From contig MNCI01008374.1 of NCBI GenBank assembly GCA_015680685.1, forward strand, positions 281,427 to 345,426: a stretch of DNA of 64,000 bases, written 5' to 3'. The translations under genes were made by a program, and so were the position numbers. This DNA comes from Gnetum montanum. Its lineage: Eukaryota; Streptophyta; Gnetopsida; Gnetales; Gnetaceae. Below, in pieces: positions 1-11,600 of this stretch (positions within the stretch are counted from its first letter, which is position 1; every line of letters begins with the position of its first letter). The notes beneath the pieces are model-generated. The model ran no database searches. It was given only the letters and a program-made list of their open reading frames with translations, and was not told where the DNA came from.

Positions 1-2005
1 TGGTCTGTGGAGGCGTTCCACTTGGATAACACGTTAAGGGTTGGTGGAACTGCCTTGGGTTACCTTGTGGATAAGGTAACCTTCTGGGTGTTTGCCATTG
101 ATTGAGCTTTGGATTTAATGCATACATCCCAGATTCCTGTAGATGTGAGATAATTGGACAACATCCCTTAGGATGGTCATAGTAGCAGACCTCACATCCA
201 CCATCATTGTCTGAATCAGAATTTTCAGCCTCATCGGAGTTAGAGATTTTTCCCTTACCCTTGTTATGTGCAGGGTTAAAGTTTCTCCGCTTGTCTTTGC
301 TTTTATCACTACTTTGCTCATCCTTAGACTCTTCTACAATTTTCAGGACTGTTTCTATTCGTGAGTCTAAGGAATCCCACATTTGGTCTACCTTAGCCGA
401 TACCTCCGTTGTTAACTTTTGGATCGGCACAGTTTTCCTGTTCACCAACTCTTCGAGTGGTGACTCATCCTCCTCATCACAGAATTTCACTCCCTTCTTA
501 CGAAGGGAGGGATCACGGTTGTATTCCTCCGCACTTTCTCTTTTCCGTAGCTCACCCTCTTCTTGCGCTACTTGTTCCAACAATACTTCAACTTCATGGG
601 CTCTTAGTTGGGAGAGTCTCCCTTGGGCGTAAGTCCCAAGAGTTCTTCTCGTTTCATTTCGTAGCCCATCCACGAGGTGGCGAAGTTGATCCCGCTTAGC
701 GTACCCATGGCCCGGGCAACGATGTAGCAATGTGTAGTAACGGGCCATGGCAGCATCCAAGGATTCATGAGCTCCTTGTTTCCAGCCTTGGATCTGCTTA
801 CGCAAGTTAGACACTCTGGAGTACGTTTGATATTTGTTGTTGAACAATTCGAGCATCGTACTCCACCTCCTGATGGTTTCCGGTTCTAAGGACCGGTACC
901 AGCTTTCTGCTTCTTTAGTGAGTGTCCTTGGGAACAACTTGAGTTTCTGCCACTCATTGTCTATGTTCTGCAAGGCACAGGCGTCGTGGAATGCCTGTAA
1001 ATGATGTTGAGGATCAGCGTTGTATCCCCCTTCAAAACGTGGGATATTATTTATATCCAAACGCTTGATCCTACTGTCTTTCAAATGCCTTGTGGGAATC
1101 CTAACTGCCTCTCTAATGTCAAGCATACTTCGGGTTGCGAATAGGGGTTCGTCATGATCATCTCTTTCATGACGTCTGTGATGTCTACGTTGTGGTTCCC
1201 TATTCTCCCTACGTCCTTGTCCTTGTCCTAACTCCTCTCGACCTTCTTGTCGAGGCATTTCATCTCTTCTACCTTTACTTTCCGCGTTATGCTCATGGTG
1301 GCTGCGCCCAGATGTGGAAGGAGAGGGTGAATGATGTGATGAAGGGGAAGAAGAAGGAGATCCATCACCATGGTGATGTTTCTTGCCTTCTCTTCGGCTG
1401 CTTCGGTCCCGACCGTTGCGACGATCAACGAGTCCGTCATTAGTGCGAGTGATTGTTCCTGCCGTGAACAGCTGGTGCTCACGGGGATCAGAGCCTGGAA
1501 TATGTATCGTTGATCTAAGGCCCTGATGCCTAACCTCTTCACTAGAGTGAGGAGGAGGAACATCATTTTCTAAGAAACCCGTTGTGAGGGGTTCCTCGTC
1601 TCCTATTTCACTAATGACGTGGGAAACCTTGCCCTTCAGTAGTGAATGTTGGCTCTCCTGCCTTGCATCCCGAATACGTTGGGCTTTTGTGGGTTGATAA
1701 TCCCTCAGAGTGTAATCATCCGCAACGTATTCAGTAATCAGCTCTTGCATGCCATACCGTACCAAGGCACGGAAAAGCATGTTGGAAGCAGAGCGATCTG
1801 GGGGTAACACGATGTTACCTTGCATGTCTCTCCACCGCAGTTGCTCATCTTGATGGAAAACAAAGGTAAAATCCGGCACATACTCATCGGGATGAGTATA
1901 TGTGACCTTAGATTGTTGAGGACATGGTTGATCTCGGTTATGCGTATGATGCTGACTTTCTCCTGTATTGTCCTTAGGTGAGTTGATTTCGTGAGAAGAA
2001 GCCAT
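1..2005 (-). CDS. gag: A1 Gag polyprotein, Athila-like Ty3 element (partial at window edge)
   Basis: Structural Gag, which packages element RNA into cytoplasmic virus-like particles. The frame opens at the ATG at 2005, about 130 bases inside the primer-binding site, and stays open for 668 codons to base 1 without a stop. Residues about 1-200 are a conserved N-terminal region. Residues about 200-290 are a low-complexity linker rich in His, Ser, Arg and Glu. Residues about 294-470 resemble the retrotransposon Gag domain, with the landmarks RIKRLDINNIPRFEGG, KLFPRTL, WYRSL and QIQGWKQ. Near residue 604 a zinc-knuckle-like CEVCYYDHPKGC has shorter spacing than CX2CX4HX4C. The same protein, with stops, is present in A2, A3 and A4. 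An intact frame among decayed relatives suggests recent activity. In A2 the frame runs on into protease, so pol should lie left of the window. Confidence 0.9.
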   Translation of the reverse strand, partial: MASSHEINSPKDNTGESQHHTHNRDQPCPQQSKVTYTHPDEYVPDFTFVFHQDEQLRWRDMQGNIVLPPDRSASNMLFRALVRYGMQELITEYVADDYTLRDYQPTKAQRIRDARQESQHSLLKGKVSHVISEIGDEEPLTTGFLENDVPPPHSSEEVRHQGLRSTIHIPGSDPREHQLFTAGTITRTNDGLVDRRNGRDRSSRREGKKHHHGDGSPSSSPSSHHSPSPSTSGRSHHEHNAESKGRRDEMPRQEGREELGQGQGRRENREPQRRHHRRHERDDHDEPLFATRSMLDIREAVRIPTRHLKDSRIKRLDINNIPRFEGGYNADPQHHLQAFHDACALQNIDNEWQKLKLFPRTLTKEAESWYRSLEPETIRRWSTMLELFNNKYQTYSRVSNLRKQIQGWKQGAHESLDAAMARYYTLLHRCPGHGYAKRDQLRHLVDGLRNETRRTLGTYAQGRLSQLRAHEVEVLLEQVAQEEGELRKRESAEEYNRDPSLRKKGVKFCDEEDESPLEELVNRKTVPIQKLTTEVSAKVDQMWDSLDSRIETVLKIVEESKDEQSSDKSKDKRRNFNPAHNKGKGKISNSDEAENSDSDNDGGCEVCYYDHPKGCCPIISHLQESGMYALNPKLNQWQTPRRLPYPQGNPRQFHQPLTCYPSGTPPQT

Positions 2006-2131
2006 TTCTATTGGTGTGCTAATTTCACCGTTATTTATTGTTCTTGATTAACTGATTAACCCTAAGGTTCGTTTTAAGCTCACAACGATGTGAGTGATAT
2101 CCCTTATGTTAAATTGGCGAAAAAACACTTA

Positions 2132-2150
2132 GTCCCCGGCAACGGCGCCA
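2132..2150 (-). promoter_or_regulatory. A1 primer-binding site for tRNA-Asp
   Basis: Read on the minus strand this is TGGCGCCGTTGCCGGGGAC, directly inside the 5' LTR. It is complementary to the 3' end of plant tRNA-Asp as I recall it, the usual primer of Athila elements. Minus-strand DNA synthesis would start here. A2 and A4 have decayed versions at the same position. Confidence 0.88.
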
Positions 2151-2151
2151 A

Positions 2152-3176
2152 TGATGAGTGGCGAGGTACCCCTACACTCCACCATACGAATACGAGCGTA
2201 CACGCGCGATCCGGTCGAACTCCGCAGACTAAATGCCTTAACGCCACAAGAAACACTTGGGGTTAATCGTTCGTTGTCTTCCCAGGCTTGCTTGTATGTG
2301 TCACGGTGTATGGTTAAGCAAGTCTGAGGTATGTGATTTTTTTGGTATTTTCGGCTTATCTTCTATGCTACCAGGAGAAAGGGTTGAGAAAACTAAACTA
2401 ACTCTAACTAAGATCTAAGTCTAAATTAACTAGCGTCAGCATCCGTTCCCACTTACCGGACACACCCTGAACTATGCAACTGCAGCTTACCAAAAGCTAA
2501 TCGTTACTGGAATCGCCACACGTAACGCAAGTGCTCGAAGTGGTCGTACTGAGGCACCTATTTAGCTTATGTGTGATAAGCAGCCGATTCCTTAGCCAGC
2601 CGTACACACCCGTGGGTGCTCGTAACTAAGTCGTACTTATCACATGTTCTAGCCTAGCACTGAGTAGCTGATTCCTCAACTAGCCGTACACATCGGACTA
2701 CCACTGGGATTACCAAGCGTAGAATCCTGGAATACGCTACTGGGTTACCAAGTAGCCAATGCTCGTAATTGAGTCGTACTCATGCATTGTGTCAAGCAGC
2801 CGATTCCTTGACTAGCCGTACACGTCTGTAGACGCTCGTAATCAAGTCATACTTGAACGCACTAGGAAAGCGATAAATGAAAGCAATAAATAAAGCCATG
2901 TGCTGCAAGGTTTATCCAAACAAGTTTGTCTTTATTGCCGTACACAACTTGGGTTCAGGTTACAAGCTGCTCGAATAAAGAGCCGTTCACTCTAGGACTC
3001 CTACTGCGGGCACATGGGGAAAAATTCTAACTCTGGAGTGATCAATCTGCCAGAGCTTCGCTACACTAGCCAGGATTGGGAAATGAAGGGAGTGCCGCCT
3101 CTTATTTATAGATATGGTGGCGGGACGCGATATTGCATACGCAATATCGCGGCCTAGTGCAAGTCGCGTCTCATCA
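2152..3176 (-). repeat. A1 5' LTR
   Basis: The repeat runs from TGATGAGTGG to TCATCA on the plus strand and abuts the primer-binding site, so it is the 5' LTR of a minus-strand element. Several imperfect copies of a motif ending in 'CCGTACAC' lie at about 2580-2830. The base pairs beyond it (3177-3181, ACTAG) would be one target duplication; the partner is outside the window. Confidence 0.88.
3103..3150 (-). promoter_or_regulatory. A1 LTR core promoter: TATA box plus palindrome
   Basis: On the minus strand, CTATAAATA (3111-3103) lies only about 65 bases from the LTR outer edge. Just upstream is an inverted repeat, GCGATATTGC at 3127-3136 and GCAATATCGC at 3141-3150, separated by 4 bases. Related palindromes sit at the same place in other family A LTRs. 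Confidence 0.65.
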
Positions 3177-3181
3177 ACTAG

Positions 3182-3622
3182 GCATACCAAATAGCAATTG
3201 CTAGGATTATGAAGCATTAAATGATATGTTAAAAGTGATTGTACTTATGTGTTTGTTATTAAGTTCATTAATTAATTAAGGACAGGAATGGAAATTGCAT
3301 GAATAATAAAGTGCACAAAAATAAACATTAATCTATTCTAAGTTATCAAGAATCTCATCTTTATTGCCATCACATCAATGTGTCCAAGTACAATGATGCT
3401 TGAATAAGGATTCATATAATTCCTTCAAGTCCTACTTCGGGCACTCAGAAAATATTCTAACTCTGGTAGAAGAAAATTGCAAGAACTTGGCTACTCTAAT
3501 GACATAATGTGTCATAAATGTAGTGGGTATGCATATTTATGTAAGCATCACATGACATTGCATTGATGCAACAGGGCTATGTCAATGCATGCTTGTTGAT
3601 GTAGCCAGTTGATGATTCATTA
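3182..3622 (-). repeat. Older family-A LTR fragment hit by A1
   Basis: The sequence resembles the outer half of the A3 LTR: 'gcatacca' near the start, then 'acaatgatgcttgaataa' and 'cgggcactc'. It ends near 'gatgattcat'. No polypurine tract follows, so it is either a 5' LTR or a solo LTR. A1 appears to have inserted into it, leaving only the distal half here. Confidence 0.65.
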
Positions 3623-4348
3623 GGTAGTGTGATGTTATAAGGGTGTACATGGTGTTAATTTGTATCTTTTTTATTATAGATAGCCTTGTAGAGTAGTTAT
3701 TTAGAGGGTGCCTACATTGCAATTTTAGGGGTATATATACTTATATAAAAGTTTCTAGTATTTTTGTACTTGAATTTTGTAGGTTGCCTAGGATAGGGTA
3801 CTATTTGTAATAATTTTTTAAGGGAAATTTTAAGTCTACATAGGACATGCTTTTAGGGTAGTAACATAGTAACTACATAGGAAGTGCATAGGGGTGATAG
3901 TACTAGGTTTTTTGATTATAAAAGTCTCTATTATTGTTCATTGGTGGATGGGGGTGAAGGGGGTCGATGGGATTGTTTTAGTATTACTCAACTGAAAATT
4001 ATGTAAGGATGGTTTTGCATATATTGTAATGCTAGAAGTTTGGATGTAGAAGTTTTTGTGTTGATTAGTATAGGTATTTTTCTCTTAGGAGTACCTTGAG
4101 TATATTATTTTGTATATGGAAATGTGTGTTGATTAATATAGGTGATTTTTCTTCAGAATTTCATGAGTATTGTACAGTGTTTTGTGTATGTAAAAGAAAA
4201 TAAGGTGCTATCACTACCCTCACAATGAAGCCTCTCTTTTTTTCTTTTTCACTTTGGTTTTTCCATCCTTTTTGTCACCTCCTTTGCATCTTTTATGAAG
4301 TTTCTTTAATTTTTTTACATAATTTTTATCCATGCTATCTTAGTGTTT
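3623..4348. other. AT-rich spacer, nothing recognised
   Basis: This stretch is rich in A and T with short T runs. I see no LTR, no domain and no plausible splice-bounded exon. It is the left flank of T2 and should be continuous with 28392 onward in the uninterrupted ancestor. Confidence 0.5.
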
Positions 4349-4444
4349 TGAAACACCACAAAATTTCAAGTCTCAGCATCATGATTGCCAATTTGGCTAA
4401 GTGTCAAAATGATGGCACTTTTTGCACCATGTCACGCTGCATTG

Positions 4445-4700
4445 CATAGAGCAGCATAGCACCCTATTATGCTACGTAGCGTAGCGCCATGTCTACTGCA
4501 GTGTAGCATCCCGTTACACTACATAGTGTAGCACCATATCTACTGTAGCGTAGCACCTTGTCATGTTGTGTAGCGTAGCACAATGTCTACTGTTGCATAG
4601 CACCCTGTCACACTGCGTAGTGTAGCACTATGTCTACTGCAACATAGCACCCTATCATGCTACATAGCGTAGCACCATGTCTACTGTAGCTTAGCACCCT
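4445..4700. repeat. 47-bp minisatellite in T2 U3
   Basis: The string TCTACTG recurs at 4492, 4539, 4586, 4633 and 4680, exactly 47 bases apart. Each unit carries the short palindromic core TAGCGTA or a one-base variant, and that core is frequent in all family T LTRs. Confidence 0.85.
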
Positions 4701-4812
4701 GTCCAGCGTTACAGCTAGTGTCCCATGTCTTGCACGTAACATGGGACAGGCATGGTCCCACCCACCACACTGCCATGTGGCACCTAATCCGCATTTTGGG
4801 CTAACCCTAGCC

Positions 4813-4823
4813 CTATAAATACC
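4813..4823 (+). promoter_or_regulatory. T2 LTR TATA box
   Basis: CTATAAATACC lies downstream of the minisatellite. It matches the position of TATA boxes in the T1 and T3 LTRs, so transcription should start about 30 bases further on. Confidence 0.7.
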
Positions 4824-5554
4824 CCTGCGTCCTCTTTTGAAAAGGGGGGGGGGGAGGGTTGGCATTCATTTCTCACCAATAAGGTAGTTGGCACTTCCAT
4901 TTGGCATTTGGCACTTTAACATCTTGGCACTTAACTCCATGGGAAAACGAGACCCAGAGCACATTACATCGGCAAAGAGGCACAACTACATTGCACGGTA
5001 CACTGCAGCGCCATTGTAGCCCTGTAGAAGATTGCATGATACATCATGGCTACCAACCCAGTAGACACAATTTAACACAGTGAGCACCAAACTTATCAGC
5101 CTGACACCACTGAGGCTGTGACTGCACTCCCACTACGCCTATTGTACACTGTGTATCCCTTTGTGAATCAGCTAAGCTCCCTCTTTTGGGGCAGTGCACT
5201 ACTATTCTCAAACTTGGTTGCATTTCTCAAGCATTTATCTTTGGCATTTAGTGTAACACTTGTATTTTGTCACTTTTTATACATATTTGCACATTCATGT
5301 CACAGTTCTTAGGTCGAGACACCCTGCTACGCTTTAGCCTTCCTAGACCCGATGCCCGCACATAACATAGTATAAACTCTTCTCACACATGATCATTTTA
5401 ACACCACGTAAGTCCTTATCTGATTGACAAGACTGTTCAAGGCACCCCATTTCTATTTTCTCCAATACTACCCTCTCGTGGATTCGGGGTTAGGCTATAC
5501 GCCTGGTGACCTCTCGGTGTTCTAGCCACCAACGTTTTTGGATATCATATTTTT

Positions 5555-5573
5555 TGGTGCTAGAAGGAGGGTC
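5555..5573 (+). promoter_or_regulatory. T2 primer-binding site
   Basis: TGGTGCTAGAAGGAGGGTC lies six bases inside the 5' LTR and is shared with T1 (8380-8398). A TGG start and this position are those of a tRNA primer site; I cannot name the tRNA with confidence. Confidence 0.65.
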
Positions 5574-6369
5574 TTTCTTTGTGCGTGCCACGGGTAATCC
5601 TGCATGCTGTTTGTACCCTATTACTAGTAGCCTGCTAGCATAGACGTGACACCCCTATGGTTGTCTATGCACTGAGTGGTGTAGATTGGTTTCCATGATA
5701 GTTCCTCTGGAACCCTATAGGACAAAAGCCTAAAATTATCTACTGCGTTACGCTGCTTGTGTCCTATGTAGTGTAGCGGTTTCTAAACTGACTACTACAT
5801 TACATTGCCTATCTATTATGTTACGCTGCTTGTATCCTGTGTAGTGTAGTGGTTTCTAAATTGATTACTATGTTACGCTGCCTATATTCTGTGTAGCGTA
5901 GTGACACTATTAGCATAGCGGTTTCTAAACTGACTACTGTGTTACGCTACCTATATCCTATGTAGTGTGGTGACACTGTCAGTGTAGTGGTTTCTAAACT
6001 GACTACTATATTATGTTGCCTATGTCTTGTGTAGCATAGCGACCCCATCAGTGTAGCAGGGTCTTCCTCAACGTAGCAAGCATGACAAGCTATACCGTAG
6101 TGAGTGTACCAAGCTCCAGCGTAGCGAGTGTAGCATTAAAGTTGGCCATTTTCAGTAGTTTTCATACTTGGCACTTTTCCTACATTTCCATACTTAGCCA
6201 TTTTTTCAGCATTTTTACACTTAACCATCTTCATATATTTTTTTGCTACTGACAGACTTAGTCATTTTTCTGCAGTTTTCAGAGTTAGCCATTTTCTGCA
6301 AACAACAACTCACAACCCGATCTGTGAATATGAATCCCTTCCACGTTGGTGTCTAACACATTTGACACT
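5574..6369 (+). repeat. T2 leader with about 70-bp tandem repeats
   Basis: TTCTAAA recurs at about 5781, 5854, 5923 and 5992, so roughly four degenerate units of about 70 bases occupy 5745-6060. They again carry TAGTGTAGCG and TTACGCTGC motifs like those in the LTR. The rest of the leader has no recognisable frame. Confidence 0.7.
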
Positions 6370-6840
6370 AGGATCCAGCCAAAGCATGCTGCACTAAGCC
6401 ACGAACAATACAATTTTATTTGTGCCAAAGTCTAAGCAGGACTACCAGTGGATTATCCTGACTTGGAGGCAAAAAAAGACTATGAATGAGTCCACCAGAA
6501 TGGATGGGAGTACAACCCCTCCTTGTTTGACATAATCCCACGCACAGAGTCCTACCACCAGTTGTTGTCCCAGCTCATTCATGCAAACAAGCATGATGTA
6601 AGGACAAAAGGAGGAAGATGAGTTTGAGGCCTGCTTCGAACATGAGAGCCACCCCTACACCATCTTCCAACAACCGCTTCCTAGTATAGCCCCTCCTCAA
6701 TTTGGTCTATCCATCCTCTCTAAGAGGGTGACCATGCCAATTTAGCCTTCCTTGTAAGTGACTTCTGCATTTGCCCAATCCTATACTCACGTAGGGGCCA
6801 CCTCCTGGCCCCAAACAACTTAGGCATCCTACGTCCTGCC
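6370..6840 (+). pseudogene. gag: T2 gag, N-terminal part, cut by T1
   Basis: A degenerate frame here matches the N-terminal gag segment of T1. EQYNFICAKV corresponds to EHYNFLCAKL in T1, and the PDLEAKKDYE stretch also aligns. This gag N-terminal segment is outside the Gag domain I know. Stops include TAA and TGA. The frame is broken at 6840 by T1, and the remainder resumes at 23941. Confidence 0.7.
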
Positions 6841-8373
6841 TGAAACATCGTGAAAATTTCAAGGCCTCAATGGTTCAGCAAAATCTTACGACCCACGCAA
6901 GGATTTGTGACAAGTCACAGCTCAGCAAGTTCCCTTTTCGGCTAAGGGTCTGTTACGACACACTATGCAGCGTAGCGTAATAGACTCTAGAGGACAGAAC
7001 AAGACAAGGGATGCACGATGGCAAGTCTTCAACTTTGCAAGTTAGCAATGTTTCAAAAAATTTAACTTTTAGCATATTACACCACGTTACGCAATGCAAC
7101 GTAATGTAGCGTAACATAGCATAATGCAAGAAGACAGTATATCTAGTCACAATGACGGAGATAACAAAATTTGAGACCTCAATAGATTAGCAAAATCTCA
7201 AGGCTTAGGCAAGGATCTGCAACATGTCACACATCTCAGCAAGTTTTCCTTTTTTGGCTAAGGGCCTATTATGCTACATTACACAGTGTAGCATAATAAA
7301 CCCAAGAAAGACTGAACAGAAACAAGGGAAGTGCGGTGACAATACTCCAATTTTTTGCAGGTTCGCTATCTTACACCGAATTACACTATGCAGCATAATG
7401 TAGCATGACGTAGCGTAATACAAGCAACAACAGAGGTAGCAACATTCAAGCATCAGTGGTTCATATGTCACAATACACTCTTTGACGTATTATAGCGTAA
7501 CCATAGAACAGTTTGTTGCCAAAGCTCCAGCAAAAGTAGGTTACGACACATTACGCTTCAGAGCATAATGCAGCATAGCGCCGCAAACTTCAGACACAAA
7601 CACATCAAGTCAATGGCATTTTGTAGGTTCAGGACACGCATCATCTAAACTGCATTTTTCTCCTGACCCTAACCTTATAAATACTCCAGTTGACAAAGAT
7701 CAAAGGGTTGGAAAAAATTTCTATCGATCAGCAAATTTTCTCCGTGAGCAATTTTCTTTCATTGGCAATTGTTGACAACTTTTGGCAAAGATTGATAAGA
7801 GAGCAAAAGAGGATTAGCGATCATAAGAACATCGAATGTGATTGACAAGAATCTTTGATCAGAAATAGCTAGTTAACAGATATTTTGCTTCGGGTTTGAC
7901 TCCCTTGCACCCAGATTGGCTAGAACAAGGTAGATCGACCTTTGCTTGTTTTATCTCTAAATAGCTTTCTTGTTGTTGGCACATGCTTTGTCTAAACCGA
8001 AGTCCACCTGTAATCATTGTATCCAATATATTTTGTTTATAAGCTAAATCCCAGATCTTGGGATTGCACACTCTCTAAATCCGGTTTCTTGCGTCTTATC
8101 TATATAGATTTTGTAATCGTTTTGAATCGTTTACATCGCTCTCAATTACCTTTGAGATTAACGATATTATATCTCCTCATTGAAATCACCATTTCTCCAT
8201 CCAATTATTACAAAATTTTACTGATTAAGTAAGTCCCTCTCTGATCGACAAGACCGTTCAGGGCACCTCGGATTCGTCTTCTCCAGCACGGCCCTAGCAT
8301 GGATCCGGGGTTGGAACTGTGTACACGGAACTCTGCTTGGTATTTTCAGTGACTGACGTTTTTTGTCGTTACA
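6841..8373 (+). repeat. T1 5' LTR
   Basis: The LTR is 1,533 bp, from TGAAACATCG to GTCGTTACA. It has two long diverged U3 blocks starting at about 6860 and 7160, each with clusters of TAGCGTAATG-type motifs. It pairs with 22580-23935. Confidence 0.9.
7675..7683 (+). promoter_or_regulatory. T1 5' LTR TATA box
   Basis: TTATAAATA follows 'cctaacc', and the same string is at 23415-23423 in the 3' LTR. It should drive the genomic RNA. Confidence 0.7.
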
Positions 8374-8379
8374 ATTTTC

Positions 8380-8398
8380 TGGTGCTAGAAGGAGGGCC
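8380..8398 (+). promoter_or_regulatory. T1 primer-binding site
   Basis: TGGTGCTAGAAGGAGGGCC lies six bases inside the 5' LTR, matching the T2 site except for one base. Confidence 0.65.
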
Positions 8399-8628
8399 TT
8401 CACATCCAAACTGCACTTTACGGGTAGTCCTATAAGCTATCTATACCCATTTTCGATCGACGTAAACGTAATACCTCCGTGGTTGTTTACGAGATTGTGT
8501 GGTGAAGATCGGTCGCTTCGATAATTCCTTTGGAATCCTATAGGGTAGAAAGCCTGATTATTGCCTTAGTTTGCCTTTACCCTTGTGATCTTTATCCTTA
8601 TCATCATTACTCTCAAACCGCGTAGAGA

Positions 8629-11600
8629 ATGGCTACATCAACCACTGCTATTGACACTGCCAACCTCGAGAATCCTTGGACTCTGCAAGTTACGCTTCCT
8701 GTGGTTGAGCCGCCAACTAGTCTGGTGCGACCACGCTGCTCCCTTAGGCTTCAAAACAAAGAGCCTGAGGGACAAACTTAGTGCAGGGAACATTACAATT
8801 TCCTTTGTGCTAAACTTGCAGCAAATTTGCCCATGTATCCATAAGAACTTGAAGAAAAATGAGAATACGAGTTCATATACTGCAATGGGAAGGAATTTAT
8901 TCCTTCACATAACACCAATATACCCTTGACAAATCAACAACAGTGGATCCTAGATCAAATGCTGAAGGCTAGGATATCGACAGAACAATGAGAGGAGTTG
9001 TTCTGTGATGAAATGCTTCATGACGGGCAGGACGATCTAGATTCCCACTCTGAGGGAGGTAGTCATGTTGATTTTGCCATGGCCCCTCCCTCCACGACGT
9101 CCTGCGTAAATCCATTGTTCATGGTCATCACGCCCTTAACATTATCTAATACTAACTGAGTCCCGCACTCACCCCAGCTACATTTTCTCTCTTCAACTAC
9201 CCTCCCGGGTGGCGACTCGTCACAAATCATTCCTTAGTAGGTGCAATTACCTAATCCATCTCATCGTGCACCTGTGCCCATGTCACCGTATGAACACGCG
9301 ATACCTACTTCACAATTACATACAACACCTACGTTCATCCCGACTCACATGACAGGGCACGCCACTACAGCATGGTGGGTTCGAAACATGTCTCTTGTTG
9401 TGCATCCTACGCAGATGTCCCATCTCCCCCATCATCAAAACCAGGTCCTACAGGCGCTAAACCCAGCTATAGGGTCATTGTCTATGCCCCTGGCCACGCA
9501 AACAGTGCATCCAATGGCACATTTGACGGTGGTCGCCCCATCCGCATTACCTATCGAGTGGTGGATGCCACAAGCAGCATCGCCTACAGGGACAATTTCG
9601 ATAGCATCGCCCATTGGCCAAGCTACCACCCCTATTCCACCACCCAGCATGGCTCCTCATGCCGTTCCACAAATGACCTCTTCGTCTATGGGTTTGGATC
9701 AAGCCTTCCAGCTTATTTAGACCCTTACAGAGGAAGTTAAACTCCTCAAGGCTTCCGGTTCTGACACAATACAAGTCATGGATTTTTATCATGACGATCC
9801 TATTAGTCTGGTAGTTCCTATTTTATCATTACCTCCTAGGATGCCACTCCCCCATTTTACAAAATACAATGGGGAAGGTGATCCCAATGCTCATTTAATT
9901 ACTTTCAGGTCAGAGTCGCTATTATTGCAACAATGGCCACATACTATCATCCACGTCTTTGCTATGTCTCTAACGGGTAAAGCTTTAGACTGGTATCGAG
10001 CACTCCCGCGTGCTTCCATTTCAACTTTGGAAGAGCTGTTAACTCAGTTCGTGACTCATTTCAAGTACAACTTGAAACTAGAAGTCATGCTGGACTAGCT
10101 CATGGGGGTTAAGCAAGACCCACTCGAGTCGATTCAAAAGTTTATATAGTGGTGGAGCATCACCTTGAATGAAATTCGTGAACCCATCGCAGAGGCCCAT
10201 CTGTTGGTAATCTTCAAGGGGGCAGTTAACGACTTTATCAAGTCTAAGTTATATTACGTTGCTCCCCGCTCCCTTAGCCAAGCCTTCACTTAGACTAAGA
10301 GCATCCAAGACGCAGTAGAGGCTAGTAAGGATCTGGCGTATGTGGTCTACAAAAATTCCCACAAAAAGGGTAAGGACAAAGGCAAGGCTACGACAACGAC
10401 AATAGCAGTAGTTGCTAAGGGGGCCAAGAAGAAAAACAACAATAAGAAAACATTTGTGGAGCCTGCTGAGCTCACAACTAGGTCAAATAGTGCCAATCAA
10501 GAAACTTCTTCTGTCCCTGAAGCACCTCCGCAGCCAAGGCCTAAATTTGAGCGTAAGGATTGCTCAAATTATGCTGCACTACCTATAAAGCCTTCAGAAC
10601 TTCTGAAGTAATTATTGGGAACTGGCCACATCTGACACAAGACGGTGTCTGAGGAGGCTCTGAAACGCCACAGGCACCATTGTGAGCTGCTCAAGAACCC
10701 CTCCTTGGCCCAGCCTAATGAACCGCTAGTCCTCAGGAACTTCAGGCTAGACCTGTTTTGCGACTACCACCAATTGTGTGGTCATGACACAGATTACTGC
10801 TAGGCATTGAAAGATGACATTCAACATATGATCGATCAAGGTGACTTGATCTTAGACAACAGTAATCTAGTCCGTCTGGAAAACCAACCCATGCATGTGT
10901 GCCAAGACCTGTTAAACACAAATAACGTAGGGTACACTATCAACGTAGTGGGTATGAAGGGCGATGACTAGGCACAGCCAAAGAAATCCTTTGTGTTGTG
11001 TGTGCCTCCTCATCCACCTCAGACAACAAGCCCATCAACATCGATTGGTGTGGTTTAGCGACAACCTTTTGTACTCTGAGTCTTATCTCCTACCGTCGTC
11101 CAACAGCGTACTATTAGTAAAGCCGCGGCCCAACCCGTGCCCACACCTAAGGCACACTTTGTCATCAGGATGCCAAAACCATCAGTTGTTTCTATTACGT
11201 AAGGGCAACCATCTAAGTCAACGCCCCAATCACACCCTAATAGGAAAGGAGAAGGGCACATGACAGCTAATGTAGCCAAGGATCGCCTTGTGCTGGGACA
11301 CCCTAGGCCTACACCCCTCACCTCAGTGCCCTTGGCCCCATCTTCTGAAAAAGAAAATGCTATGCAAATGCGACCATCTTCTCCCAACCCAAGAAAACGC
11401 AACCCTCAACCAGAAGTTGTTCCACCCCGAGAAATCCGTCTTCTGGGACAAATGGAAGAAGAGAAGAAGAACAAACAACCAGATCATGGGCATGATCTCC
11501 TTGACACTTTTACACAAGTCAAGTAGGCTCTCAAATAGAAAAATACAATGCTGAGCTTGTACAACTTGTTGATGACATCCCAAAAGCATTGTGAAGCCAT

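Larger units (their letters stand above)
4349..5549 (+). repeat. T2 5' LTR
   Basis: The LTR begins TGAAACACCAC and ends GATATCATA, next to the primer-site motif. It contains a 47-bp minisatellite, a TATA box and a U5 ending in the conserved string 'tctcggtgttctagccacc'. The part from about 4872 onward is repeated at 27705-28386. Confidence 0.88.

Noticed and set aside
4445-4700. Minisatellite considered as a CRISPR-like array
   Set aside because: Units are contiguous without unique spacers, and the setting is a plant LTR.
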